Origin: Haemophilus parahaemolyticus
Lineage (GTDB): Bacteria; Pseudomonadota; Gammaproteobacteria; Enterobacterales; Pasteurellaceae
Length of the DNA: 16,858 bases
Direction of reading: 5' to 3'
Assembly: GCF_018373095.1 (NCBI RefSeq)
Contig: NZ_JAHAHT010000032.1
Location: 1 to 16,858 of the forward strand
Part shown: positions 6,412-13,166 of the stretch, piece after piece
How the letters are laid out: each line of letters begins with the position of its first letter
How positions within the stretch are numbered: the stretch's first letter is position 1
Made by a program: the position numbers and the translations under genes
Notes under the pieces: model-generated
Database searches by the model: none
The model's input: only the letters and a program-made list of their open reading frames with translations
What the model was told of the DNA's origin: nothing

Positions 6412-7769
6412 TTATCCACCTTCAAGCTCGCAAAATACGCTTTTGTTTCACCAATAATCACGTTACGCAATGCAATCAATGCGATTAAGTTTGGAAATGC
6501 CATTAAGCCATTTACGATGTCAGCAATTGTCCAGATAGTTTGCAATTCCAAGAATGGTGCAGAAGCAATTAACACCACAAATAACAAGCGGTAGAATTTA
6601 ATCCCTTTGGTGCGACCTTTCGTTAAGTAAACAAAACAACGCTCGCCGTAATAACACCAACCTAAAATAGTCGTGAATGCGAAGAACACTAAACCGATAG
6701 TCACAATAAATGAACCAACGTTGCTCTCTAACCCTTGATTAAAGGCAAGATTGGTCAGCTCTGCACCTTGTACACCTTGTGTCCAAGCCCCTGTAATCAC
6801 AATCACAAGTCCTGTCATCGTACAGACAAGAATCGTGTCCAAGAACGTACCTGTCATTGAAATTAAGCCTTGACGCACAGGTTCTTTAGTTTGAGCCGCA
6901 GCCGCTGCAATGGGTGCAGAACCTAAACCCGACTCATTCGAGAAAATACCACGAGCAACACCCAATTGGATGGCTTGCATTACGGTAAAGCCAAATGCTC
7001 CACCTAACGCGGCTTCTGGATTAAATGCCGCATAAACAATCAATTTAATCGCTTCTGGAATTTTCTCTGCATTAAGCACTAACACGCTTGCAGCGGCAAT
7101 CACATAAGCAATCGCCATAAATGGCACCACGACGCTTGCGATTTTTGAGATACGTTTCACGCCGCCAAAAACAATAGCAATAACAATTAACGTAAGCACA
7201 ACGGCGGTAAGTACAACAGGAATATCAAAAGTAGATTGTAATGCATGGGTAATTCCGTTCACTTGCGGGAATGTTCCGATGCCAAGCAAAGCCACTAAAA
7301 CACCAAAGAAGGCGAATGCTTTAGCAAGCCATTTCCACTTTTTGCCCATTCCCATTTCGATGTAATACATCGGGCCACCAGCAACGAAACCAGAGCGATC
7401 ACGTCCGCGGAATTTGATCGCGAGCAAGCCTTCAGCATATTTGGTTGCCATACCGAATAATGCAATCAGCCACATCCAAAAGAGTGCACCAGGCCCGCCC
7501 GAATGAATTGCTGTTGCTACACCCACAATGTTACCCGTACCAATAGTTGCCGCTAAGGCGGTAGACAGTGCAGCAAATGCGGAAATATCGCCTGTTTGCC
7601 CCTGCCCTCGCTCGGGCTTAAACATATAGACGAACGCACGGAAAAGTTGCGTGATTTGAATACCCTTAAGGCTAAGCGTGAAATAAACACCTACACCAGA
7701 GAGCAAAATCAATAACGGTGCTCCCCAGATAAAACTGCTAATTTGGTTAAGAATAGTGTCAATTGACAT
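6402..7769 (-). CDS. agcS: Sodium:alanine/glycine symporter (AGCS family)
   Basis: A 455-residue inner-membrane symporter that takes up alanine or glycine with sodium. Diagnostic motifs are IGTGNIVGVATA at about 76-87, the AGCS signature GGPGALFWMWLIALFGMATKY (in part) from about 91, GGPMYYIE at 131-138, and the ANESG-like FSNESGLGSAPIAAAA. About ten hydrophobic segments span the chain. I start at ATG 7767-7769 (MSIDTILNQ) because AGGAA lies a few bases before it; a longer frame to 7835 would add a charged, family-unlike leader and read into the hairpin region. A tandem glycine riboswitch upstream indicates glycine control and supports glycine as a substrate. The 3' end overlaps the transposase remnant by ten bases. 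Confidence 0.93.
   Translation of the reverse strand: MSIDTILNQISSFIWGAPLLILLSGVGVYFTLSLKGIQITQLFRAFVYMFKPERGQGQTGDISAFAALSTALAATIGTGNIVGVATAIHSGGPGALFWMWLIALFGMATKYAEGLLAIKFRGRDRSGFVAGGPMYYIEMGMGKKWKWLAKAFAFFGVLVALLGIGTFPQVNGITHALQSTFDIPVVLTAVVLTLIVIAIVFGGVKRISKIASVVVPFMAIAYVIAAASVLVLNAEKIPEAIKLIVYAAFNPEAALGGAFGFTVMQAIQLGVARGIFSNESGLGSAPIAAAAAQTKEPVRQGLISMTGTFLDTILVCTMTGLVIVITGAWTQGVQGAELTNLAFNQGLESNVGSFIVTIGLVFFAFTTILGWCYYGERCFVYLTKGRTKGIKFYRLLFVVLIASAPFLELQTIWTIADIVNGLMAFPNLIALIALRNVIIGETKAYFASLKVDKAA
6584..6592 (+). repeat. DNA uptake signal (ACAAGCGGT type), inside agcS
   Basis: ACAAGCGGT followed by an AT-rich stretch (AGAATTTAAT), as in Actinobacillus-type uptake sequences. It lies within coding sequence. 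Confidence 0.6.
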
Positions 7770-7814
7770 TTGATGTTCCTCGTAAATTTTACTTACAAGG
7801 AAAGAAAAGCGAAA

Positions 7815-7861
7815 GCAAGCGGTCGTTTTTTGCAAAAAAATGGCAAAATGCTACCGCTTGT
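7815..7861 (-). terminator. Inverted uptake-sequence hairpin between riboswitch and agcS (possible expression platform)
   Basis: Read on the minus strand, ACAAGCGGT (7853-7861) pairs with ACCGCTTGC (7815-7823), and an inner TTTTGC/GCAAAA pairing extends the stem around a T-rich loop. Both arms are near-perfect DNA uptake cores in opposite orientation. T-rich sequence (TTTCGCTTTTCTTT) follows the stem, as in an intrinsic terminator. It lies between the riboswitch and the agcS ribosome binding site, where an expression platform would be. Confidence 0.55.
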
Positions 7862-7873
7862 TTATGGAATAAC

Positions 7874-8078
7874 TTTTCTCCCCTGTCCTTTTGCCTGAGC
7901 GTTTCACACTTAACGGGCGTTAAGCATTTTCGCCTTCGGCGTCCATTTTCTGCATTGCAGATTGGATCTCTCCAAGGGTTCGTCCAGTAACAGTCCTCGC
8001 ACAATGTGCACCTGAAAGATTTTACCTCGTCGGTGAAATGTTAATTCATTTCTCTCCAGCTACCTTCATCCGAACAGT
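7874..8078 (-). ncRNA. Tandem glycine riboswitch controlling agcS
   Basis: The minus strand shows two consecutive gcvT-type aptamers. Aptamer 1 has GGAGAG (8052-8057), CACCGACGAGGTAAA (8021-8035) and a CAGG...GAGGACTG end (7991-8018). Aptamer 2 has GGAGAG (7968-7973), GCCGAAGGCGAAAATGC (within 7924-7941) and the hallmark CTCAGGCAAAAGGACAGGGG (7880-7899). Both halves carry the conserved glycine-aptamer elements with a short linker. Tandem glycine riboswitches before AGCS transporters are established in Vibrio and Haemophilus relatives. For transporter genes the switch is generally reported as turning expression off when glycine is plentiful; the sign here is inference. Confidence 0.92.
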
Positions 8079-8101
8079 TCTTTATAAAAAAGAATGCCAG
8101 A

Positions 8102-8129
8102 ATTCTAGCAATTCAATTTTTTCAGTCAA
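8102..8129 (-). promoter_or_regulatory. Sigma-70 promoter for the riboswitch-agcS transcript
   Basis: On the minus strand, TTGACT (8124-8129) and TAGAAT (8102-8107) are 16 bases apart, placing the transcript start near 8095, shortly before the first aptamer. Both boxes are close to consensus. Confidence 0.7.
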
Positions 8130-8288
8130 GAAGTATCTTAGTAATCTTTTATATTTTTCTCTGAGTTGGTTGGTATATAGGATTATCATCATTTCCGCAA
8201 AATGAGTATTTTATTTTCTAGCTACTGTCGTTTATAAAATGGATAGCGTAAAATGCGAGGAATTTTTATTTTATATTAAGGAATTATT

Positions 8289-10271
8289 ATGGAACAACAA
8301 ACTCAAAGGACAAGACATTCTCTACTCTTTCCAGTTCTTTTTTTCATTATTATTAACTTAATTTTACTTTCACTTTCCCGACTTGCCCTTGGTTTATGGC
8401 AAGCAGAAAGGGTAAATGCGGTAGATGGCTGGTCGCAACTAATGTTGCAAGGCTTTCGAATTGATGTGTCAGCCCTTTGCTGGCTATTTGGTTTACCTGC
8501 TTTATTTAGCGTACTATTGCTCAGTAACAATGTAATTGGCAAAATTTGGCAAACAATTTTACGCATTTGGCTTACTGTAGGTTCCGTATTCATTCTGTTT
8601 ATGGAAGTAGCAACGCCTAACTTTATCGAAACCTTTGACTTGCGTCCGAACCGCTTGTTTATTGAATATCTGACTTATCCAAAAGAAGTGTTTACGATGC
8701 TTATTCACGGACATTTAACCACGGTGATTATTAGCCTTGTGGTGATGGCATTGGCAATTTTTGCTTATTGGAAATTGGCAGGTTGGGCGGTGAAAAAGGT
8801 TTCTGCCTGTAGTTTACAAATGAGTTGGAAAATTCGACCGCTTGTTGCCGTGCTTGTGGCAACATTGGTATTTGTCGGTGGGCGTTCAAGTTTTGCTCAC
8901 CGTGGGATTAACCCAGCAATGGTTGCATTTTCAAGCGATCCGCTCGTAAACTCTCTTGTATTAAACTCTGGCTACTCTGTGCTTTATGCGGTGCAACAGC
9001 TGAAAGATGAAGAAAAATCAGCGGAGCAATATGGCAAAATGTCGGATGAAGAGATGTTCGAACGTGTGAAAAAATTGCGTGGTCGTCCAGATTCAGATTA
9101 CATTTCAAGCGAAATTCCGACACTGACTTACAACCAAGCAAGTTACACGGGTAAACCGAAAAATATCGTAATTTTGCTTCAAGAGAGCCTTGGTGCACAA
9201 TTTGTCGGCACGCTTGGCGGTAAACCATTAACTCCAAACTTAGATAAATTAGCCGAAGAGGGATGGTTGTTTGAAAACTTATATGCAACGGGTACGCGTT
9301 CTGTGCGTGGTATTGAAGCAACAACCACCGGTTTCTTGCCAACCCCAGCTCGTGCGGTCGTGAAACTCACGAAAAGTCAAAATAACTTCTTTAGCATTGC
9401 AGAATTGTTGCGTCGTCAAGGTTACGATACCTCGTTCATTTATGGAGGCGAAAAACATTTCGACAACATGGCAAGCTTTTTTTACGGCAATGGTTTCACT
9501 CGTATCATTGATGAAAATGATTACGCTAATCCCAAATTTAAAGCGACTTGGGGCGTAAGCGATGAAGACTTATTCGACAAAGCAAACGAAACTTTTACCC
9601 AGTTACACAATGAAGGCAAACCGTTCTTTAGCCTCGTGTTTAGCTCAAGTAACCACGATCCGTTTGAGTTCCCAGATGGCAAAATTGAGCTATATGAACA
9701 ACCAAAACAGACACGTAATAATGCCGCAAAATATGCTGATTATGCAATTGGGCATTTCTTCGAGTTAGCGAAAAAATCGAATTATTGGAATGACACCATC
9801 TTCTTAATTATTGCCGACCACGACTCACGTGCAACAGGCGATGATTTAGTGCCGATTCGTCATTTCCATATTCCTGCGTTATTGCTAGGTAGTCATATTG
9901 AACCAAGACGCGATAACCGCTTAGTCAGCCAGTTAGATATGCCTGCAACCTTGCTTTCGGTGGCGGGAATTAGCAGTGAAAACCCAATGATGGGCTATGA
10001 CTTAACCCAAAACGTTGAGCCAAATCGTGCAATTATGCAATATGATTCGACACAGGCAGTATTAAAAGAGAATAATGATGTGATTGTGATGCGTCCAAAT
10101 ACGCCAATTGAGAGCTTTAAATATGATAAAGTGAATGAAAAATTACTCCCAAAAGGAGTGGATGATGAAGCGAAAAAAGATGCATTAGCTCAAGCCTTGC
10201 TGCCAAGCTATTTGTATAAACATCAGTTATATCGTTTACCAAAAGAAGAGAAAAAAGAGGCAGGTAAATAG
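8289..10271 (+). CDS. LTA-synthase-family membrane sulfatase (phosphoglycerol/phosphoethanolamine-type transferase)
   Basis: A 660-residue protein with about five N-terminal membrane segments (roughly 10-32, 57-79, 87-106, 141-162, 183-198) and a periplasmic sulfatase-fold domain (about 288-585). The metal and catalytic residues of the LtaS family are visible: Glu299 (ILLQES), Thr336 as likely nucleophile in ATGTRSVRGIEA, His456 (SSSNHDPF), and Asp510-His511 (IIADHDSR). In Firmicutes LtaS polymerises glycerol phosphate; Gram-negative relatives transfer phosphoglycerol or phosphoethanolamine to periplasmic glucans or lipid A, or have no known substrate. The substrate cannot be read from sequence. 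AAGGA (8278-8282) sits six bases before the ATG. Upstream, 8130-8288 is AT-rich; TATAAA at 8233-8238 is the best -10 candidate, with no clear -35. It ends nine bases from the ffs RNA gene on the other strand. Confidence 0.85.
   Translation: MEQQTQRTRHSLLFPVLFFIIINLILLSLSRLALGLWQAERVNAVDGWSQLMLQGFRIDVSALCWLFGLPALFSVLLLSNNVIGKIWQTILRIWLTVGSVFILFMEVATPNFIETFDLRPNRLFIEYLTYPKEVFTMLIHGHLTTVIISLVVMALAIFAYWKLAGWAVKKVSACSLQMSWKIRPLVAVLVATLVFVGGRSSFAHRGINPAMVAFSSDPLVNSLVLNSGYSVLYAVQQLKDEEKSAEQYGKMSDEEMFERVKKLRGRPDSDYISSEIPTLTYNQASYTGKPKNIVILLQESLGAQFVGTLGGKPLTPNLDKLAEEGWLFENLYATGTRSVRGIEATTTGFLPTPARAVVKLTKSQNNFFSIAELLRRQGYDTSFIYGGEKHFDNMASFFYGNGFTRIIDENDYANPKFKATWGVSDEDLFDKANETFTQLHNEGKPFFSLVFSSSNHDPFEFPDGKIELYEQPKQTRNNAAKYADYAIGHFFELAKKSNYWNDTIFLIIADHDSRATGDDLVPIRHFHIPALLLGSHIEPRRDNRLVSQLDMPATLLSVAGISSENPMMGYDLTQNVEPNRAIMQYDSTQAVLKENNDVIVMRPNTPIESFKYDKVNEKLLPKGVDDEAKKDALAQALLPSYLYKHQLYRLPKEEKKEAGK
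8836..8845 (-). repeat. DNA uptake signal, inside the LTA-synthase-family gene
   Basis: The complement reads ACAAGCGGTC, the full core, followed on that strand by GAATTTTCC. A second copy without the last C lies at 8650-8658 in the same gene. Confidence 0.65.
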
Positions 10272-10279
10272 AAAAAAGG

Positions 10280-10390
10280 TGGGGGTGTTACCAGCACCCC
10301 TCGGCACACAGAAATTTCAACCCAGGCTGCTTTCTTCCGAACCTGACCAAGTAAGCTGAACACCGTTGCGAGGAACCAATAACACCCCCA
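10280..10390 (-). ncRNA. ffs: 4.5S RNA of the signal recognition particle
   Basis: On the minus strand the ends pair as GGGGGTGTT with AACACCCCC (10381-10389 and 10281-10289). The apical SRP hairpin GGTCAGGTTCGGAAGAAAGC matches the E. coli element GGTCAGGTCCGGAAGGAAGC, including the Ffh-binding internal loops and the GGAA-type tetraloop region. Length, about 111 bases, fits the bacterial 4.5S RNA. The RNA binds Ffh and directs membrane-protein targeting. The closing stem is followed by CCTTTTTTC, so it can end its own transcription. A leader hairpin (GCTCTT/AAGAGC, 10401-10420) precedes the mature 5' end and is presumably removed. Confidence 0.95.
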
Positions 10391-10424
10391 TTGGATTATG
10401 CTCTTGCGAACATAAGAGCTTGTT

Positions 10425-10452
10425 ATTATAGTGATTAAAAAAATAAAGGCAA
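10425..10452 (-). promoter_or_regulatory. Promoter of ffs
   Basis: On the minus strand, a perfect TATAAT (10425-10430) lies 16 bases after TTGCCT (10447-10452). It is within the 86-base gap between znuB and ffs, so the RNA gene has its own strong promoter. The predicted start is some 30 bases before the mature 5' end. Confidence 0.7.
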
Positions 10453-10476
10453 GCGTGGAGCCATAAAAATATCTAT

Positions 10477-11259
10477 TCAAGCCTCTTTTTTAAACAAACT
10501 TAGCAAAAACAATACCCCTGCACACACCACAACGGATGGTCCTGCAGGGGTGTCTTTAATCCCTGAAAGGAACAGTCCGAGAGAGACCGCAATGATGCTA
10601 AAAACAGTGGCATAAATAACCATTGCTTCTGGTGTGCGAGCGAAACGTCTTGCCGTTGCCGAGGGAATAATTAAAAGTGAAGTAATAATTAACGCCCCAA
10701 CAAATTTCATACTCAAGGCAATTGTTAATGCGGTAAGAAGCATCAGTAATAATCGCACACGAGCAACATTCAATCCTTCAACTTGCGCCAATTCTGGGCT
10801 AATCGTAATAGAAAGTAGTTTAGACCAGAAGAAGGCTAAAATTCCACCAATCACAATGACACCAATGCCGATAAAAATAACATCGTTAAAGTTGATCGCC
10901 AAAAGATCACCAAAGAGGTAAGACATTAAATCTACGCGGACATTATCAAGCAAACTAATCGTAATTACCCCAAGCGAAAGGCTGCAATGGGCGATAATGC
11001 CGAGAACGGTATCAACTGAGTAGTTGGTTTTGTGCTCAAGCCAGACTAAAGCCATTGCGAGAATAACTGTCATCACGATCACGGCAATATAAGGATCAAC
11101 TTCAAGAAAGATGCCTAGTGCCACGCCAAGCAGTGCTGAGTGAGAAAGCGTATCACCAAAATACGCCATTTTCCGCCAAACAACAAAAGCACCAAGCGGT
11201 GCGGTAATCAGTGAGAGTAATAAGCCTGCAAGCCAGGCAGGAAGTAAAATATCAAGCAT
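10477..11259 (-). CDS. znuB: Zinc ABC transporter permease ZnuB
   Basis: Inner-membrane permease of the ZnuABC high-affinity zinc importer, 260 residues from ATG 11257-11259, the same size as E. coli ZnuB (261). It matches along its length: PAWLAGLLLSLITAPLGAFV, WRKMAYFGDTLSHSALLGVA, DTVLGIIAH, NVRVDLMSYLFGDLLA, and KFVGALIITSLLIIPSATAR followed by RRFARTPE. About eight hydrophobic segments are seen. A GTG at 11304 would add 15 residues, but it would run through a hairpin and has no counterpart in E. coli. The ATPase znuC and binding protein znuA are not adjacent; the gene follows rarA by 68 bases on the same strand, so it may depend on read-through or on an unseen promoter in that gap. Confidence 0.93.
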   Translation of the reverse strand: MLDILLPAWLAGLLLSLITAPLGAFVVWRKMAYFGDTLSHSALLGVALGIFLEVDPYIAVIVMTVILAMALVWLEHKTNYSVDTVLGIIAHCSLSLGVITISLLDNVRVDLMSYLFGDLLAINFNDVIFIGIGVIVIGGILAFFWSKLLSITISPELAQVEGLNVARVRLLLMLLTALTIALSMKFVGALIITSLLIIPSATARRFARTPEAMVIYATVFSIIAVSLGLFLSGIKDTPAGPSVVVCAGVLFLLSLFKKEA

Positions 11260-11268
11260 AATGTTACA

Positions 11269-11309
11269 GGCGGTCGAATTTGCAAATATTTCTGCAAATC
11301 CCACCGCTT
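11269..11309 (-). repeat. Uptake-sequence-like inverted repeat forming a hairpin before znuB
   Basis: On the minus strand, AAGCGGT...GATTTGCA pairs with TGCAAAT...GACCGC around a short AT loop. The arms carry imperfect uptake-signal cores in opposite orientation. It lies between the rarA stop (11328) and the znuB start (11259), with its 3' arm about 10 bases before the start codon. No T-run follows on the minus strand, so termination there is unlikely. Confidence 0.5.
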
Positions 11310-11327
11310 TCCTCTATTTATATTGGA

Positions 11328-12665
11328 CTATCTATATCGTTTTTGTGGGCTTTGAATATCTTGTACCTTCAGCCACGCCATTTTTTCTTTGATCTGTTTT
11401 TCCATTCCACGCTCAGTCGGGAAGTAGAATGCGGTATCTTTCAATTCAGGTGGGAAATAATTTTCACCTGCGGCATAAGCGTTCAGTTCATTGTGAGCAT
11501 AACGATATTCATCACCATAACCCAGTGATTTCATCAACTGTGTTGGTGCGTTACGTAAATGCTCTGGCACATCATAATCTTTCGCCTCTTTTGCCAAACG
11601 TTTTGCCTCATTGAACGCCGTATAAACTGCATTGCTTTTTGGGGCAACAGCCAAATAAATGACCGCTTGTGCAATAGCTCGCTCGCCTTCATAAGCTCCT
11701 ACTCTGGTATAGCAATCCCAAGCGTTAATCGCAATTTGCATCGCACGTGGATCGGCATTCCCAATATCTTCAGAGGCAATGGCTAATAATCGGCGTGCGA
11801 CATAAAGTGGGTCACCGCCTGCAGTTAAAATGCGGGCATACCAATATAATGCACCATCAGGCGAAGAGCCTCGAATAGATTTATGCAAGGCTGAAATCAG
11901 ATCGTAATAGCGATCACCACCTTTATCAAAACGGGCTTGTCGTTCACCTAGAATTTCTGTTAACAAGGATTTATTGAGTAACTTGCCTTTTGCGGTCGTT
12001 TCCGCCATATCCGACATTAACTCTAAGCAATTTAATGCATAACGAGCATCACCATTCACATAATCGGCAAGTAAATCAAGTACTTCATCTTCAAACACAA
12101 AAGTCTCGCTACCCAAGCCCCGCTCTTTATCGGTCAAAGCTTGCTCTAATACGCTTAAAATATCTTGCTTTTGAAGTGGTTTGAGAATGTAAATTCGCGC
12201 CCGAGAAAGCAATGCATTATTTAATTCAAAGGATGGATTTTCGGTTGTTGCACCAATAAAAATAATCGTGCCATCTTCAATATGGGGCAAAAACGCATCT
12301 TGTTGGCTTTTATTAAAACGATGTACTTCGTCCACAAACAGCACCGTTCTTCTACCTGTTTGCTGATTTAATTTTGCTTTATCAATGGCTTCCCGGATCT
12401 CTTTAATGCCAGATGTTACTGCTGAAAGACGCTCTACTTCTGCATTCAGATGATACGCAATAATCTCTGCTAATGTGGTTTTACCCGTGCCAGGGGGTCC
12501 CCAGAAGATCATTGAATGTGCCCGTTGCATTGAAATCGCTTTTTGCAAAGGCTTACCTTCAGCAATTAAGTGCATTTGTCCGCGATATTCTGCCAGTGTA
12601 CGAGGTCGCATTCGGGCAGAAAGCGGTCGAAAATCTTCAGCAAAATCAAAAGAGAAAGTGCTCAT
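11328..12665 (-). CDS. rarA: Replication-associated recombination AAA+ ATPase RarA
   Basis: A 445-residue RarA (MgsA) protein, a clamp-loader-like ATPase acting at stalled replication forks. Visible elements are Walker A GPPGTGKTT (56-64), Walker B LFVDEVHRF (109-117), sensor 1 GATTEN (138-143) and the arginine finger SRAR (154-157). The C-terminal tetramerisation part contains the conserved SIRGSSPDGALYW and EGERAIAQA motifs, ending in HNELNAYAAGENYFPPEL (in part). The start at 12663-12665 is supported by GAGGAGGG just upstream, which lies across the mreD stop; the mreD-rarA gap is only 12 bases. It therefore appears to be transcribed with mreBCD. In many gamma-proteobacteria rarA instead sits with lolA and serS, so its position here is a lineage feature. 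Confidence 0.95.
   Translation of the reverse strand: MSTFSFDFAEDFRPLSARMRPRTLAEYRGQMHLIAEGKPLQKAISMQRAHSMIFWGPPGTGKTTLAEIIAYHLNAEVERLSAVTSGIKEIREAIDKAKLNQQTGRRTVLFVDEVHRFNKSQQDAFLPHIEDGTIIFIGATTENPSFELNNALLSRARIYILKPLQKQDILSVLEQALTDKERGLGSETFVFEDEVLDLLADYVNGDARYALNCLELMSDMAETTAKGKLLNKSLLTEILGERQARFDKGGDRYYDLISALHKSIRGSSPDGALYWYARILTAGGDPLYVARRLLAIASEDIGNADPRAMQIAINAWDCYTRVGAYEGERAIAQAVIYLAVAPKSNAVYTAFNEAKRLAKEAKDYDVPEHLRNAPTQLMKSLGYGDEYRYAHNELNAYAAGENYFPPELKDTAFYFPTERGMEKQIKEKMAWLKVQDIQSPQKRYR
11661..11670 (-). repeat. DNA uptake signal, inside rarA
   Basis: The complement reads ACAAGCGGTC followed by ATTTATTTGG, matching the core plus AT-rich extension. Confidence 0.65.
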
Positions 12666-12677
12666 TTTTTCCCTCCT

Positions 12678-13166
12678 CTAACGTAAACGTAATTGACGGC
12701 GAACTTGTCGCATGAGCAAGAAGACCCAAGGCCAGAGAATACCGCTAATTACTGCTCCGATAATTTCTTGACTATTGAAAGTAGCAGAATGCAACAGCAC
12801 GCCAATTAAATAGATAAAAATGCGAATGGCAGTAATATAAACAATTACAATCACGCCTTGTAACCAAAGAGAGAGATTTCGCAAAATAAGATGGTGTTTT
12901 GCAACAAAATAGATCGCTATAGAAAGCACAAGTGCGTGAACACCAAGCACTGAACCTAAAATCAAATCCCAAATGATGCCAGCTACAAAAGCCGTGCCCA
13001 CACTGACTTTATCAGGCAATGCTAATGCCCAATAAATCAATACAAGAATAAGCCAAGAAGGGCGAAAACCTTGTAAACCAACAGGCCAAGGCATAATTTC
13101 TAAAATCAGGGCGACCACAAAAATAAACGCCAACACAATTATTTGGAAAAGTGGATGCTGTCGCAT
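12678..13166 (-). CDS. mreD: Rod-shape determining membrane protein MreD
   Basis: A 162-residue inner-membrane protein with five to six hydrophobic segments and the family features MPWPVGLQGFRPSWLILVLIY (in part) near residue 25 and WDLILGSVLGVHAL near 70. E. coli MreD is 162 residues. MreD is part of the elongasome with MreB, MreC, RodA and PBP2, directing sidewall peptidoglycan synthesis. Its ATG overlaps the mreC stop as TAATG (shared base 13166), a sign of translational coupling. The C-terminal tail is short and basic (RQLRLR). Confidence 0.93.
   Translation of the reverse strand: MRQHPLFQIIVLAFIFVVALILEIMPWPVGLQGFRPSWLILVLIYWALALPDKVSVGTAFVAGIIWDLILGSVLGVHALVLSIAIYFVAKHHLILRNLSLWLQGVIVIVYITAIRIFIYLIGVLLHSATFNSQEIIGAVISGILWPWVFLLMRQVRRQLRLR

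Noticed and set aside
7769..7835. Longer N-terminus for AgcS starting at 7835
   Set aside because: The extra residues are charged and unlike the family, and a good ribosome binding site precedes the internal ATG at 7769.
7763..8004. Open frames on both strands of the agcS leader
   Set aside because: They lie over the riboswitch and hairpin and have no family resemblance or ribosome binding site; they are chance frames in RNA-coding sequence.
8908..9342. Minus-strand open frame of 144 codons inside the LTA-synthase-family gene
   Set aside because: It is antisense to the conserved catalytic region, and its translation shows no recognisable features.
10223..10480. Minus-strand open frame of 85 codons across the znuB-ffs gap
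   Set aside because: It covers the 4.5S RNA gene, whose conserved hairpin explains the sequence.
11250..11268. TAACATT near the znuB start, resembling a Zur half site
   Set aside because: No matching second half is present; a seven-base AT-rich match is not enough.
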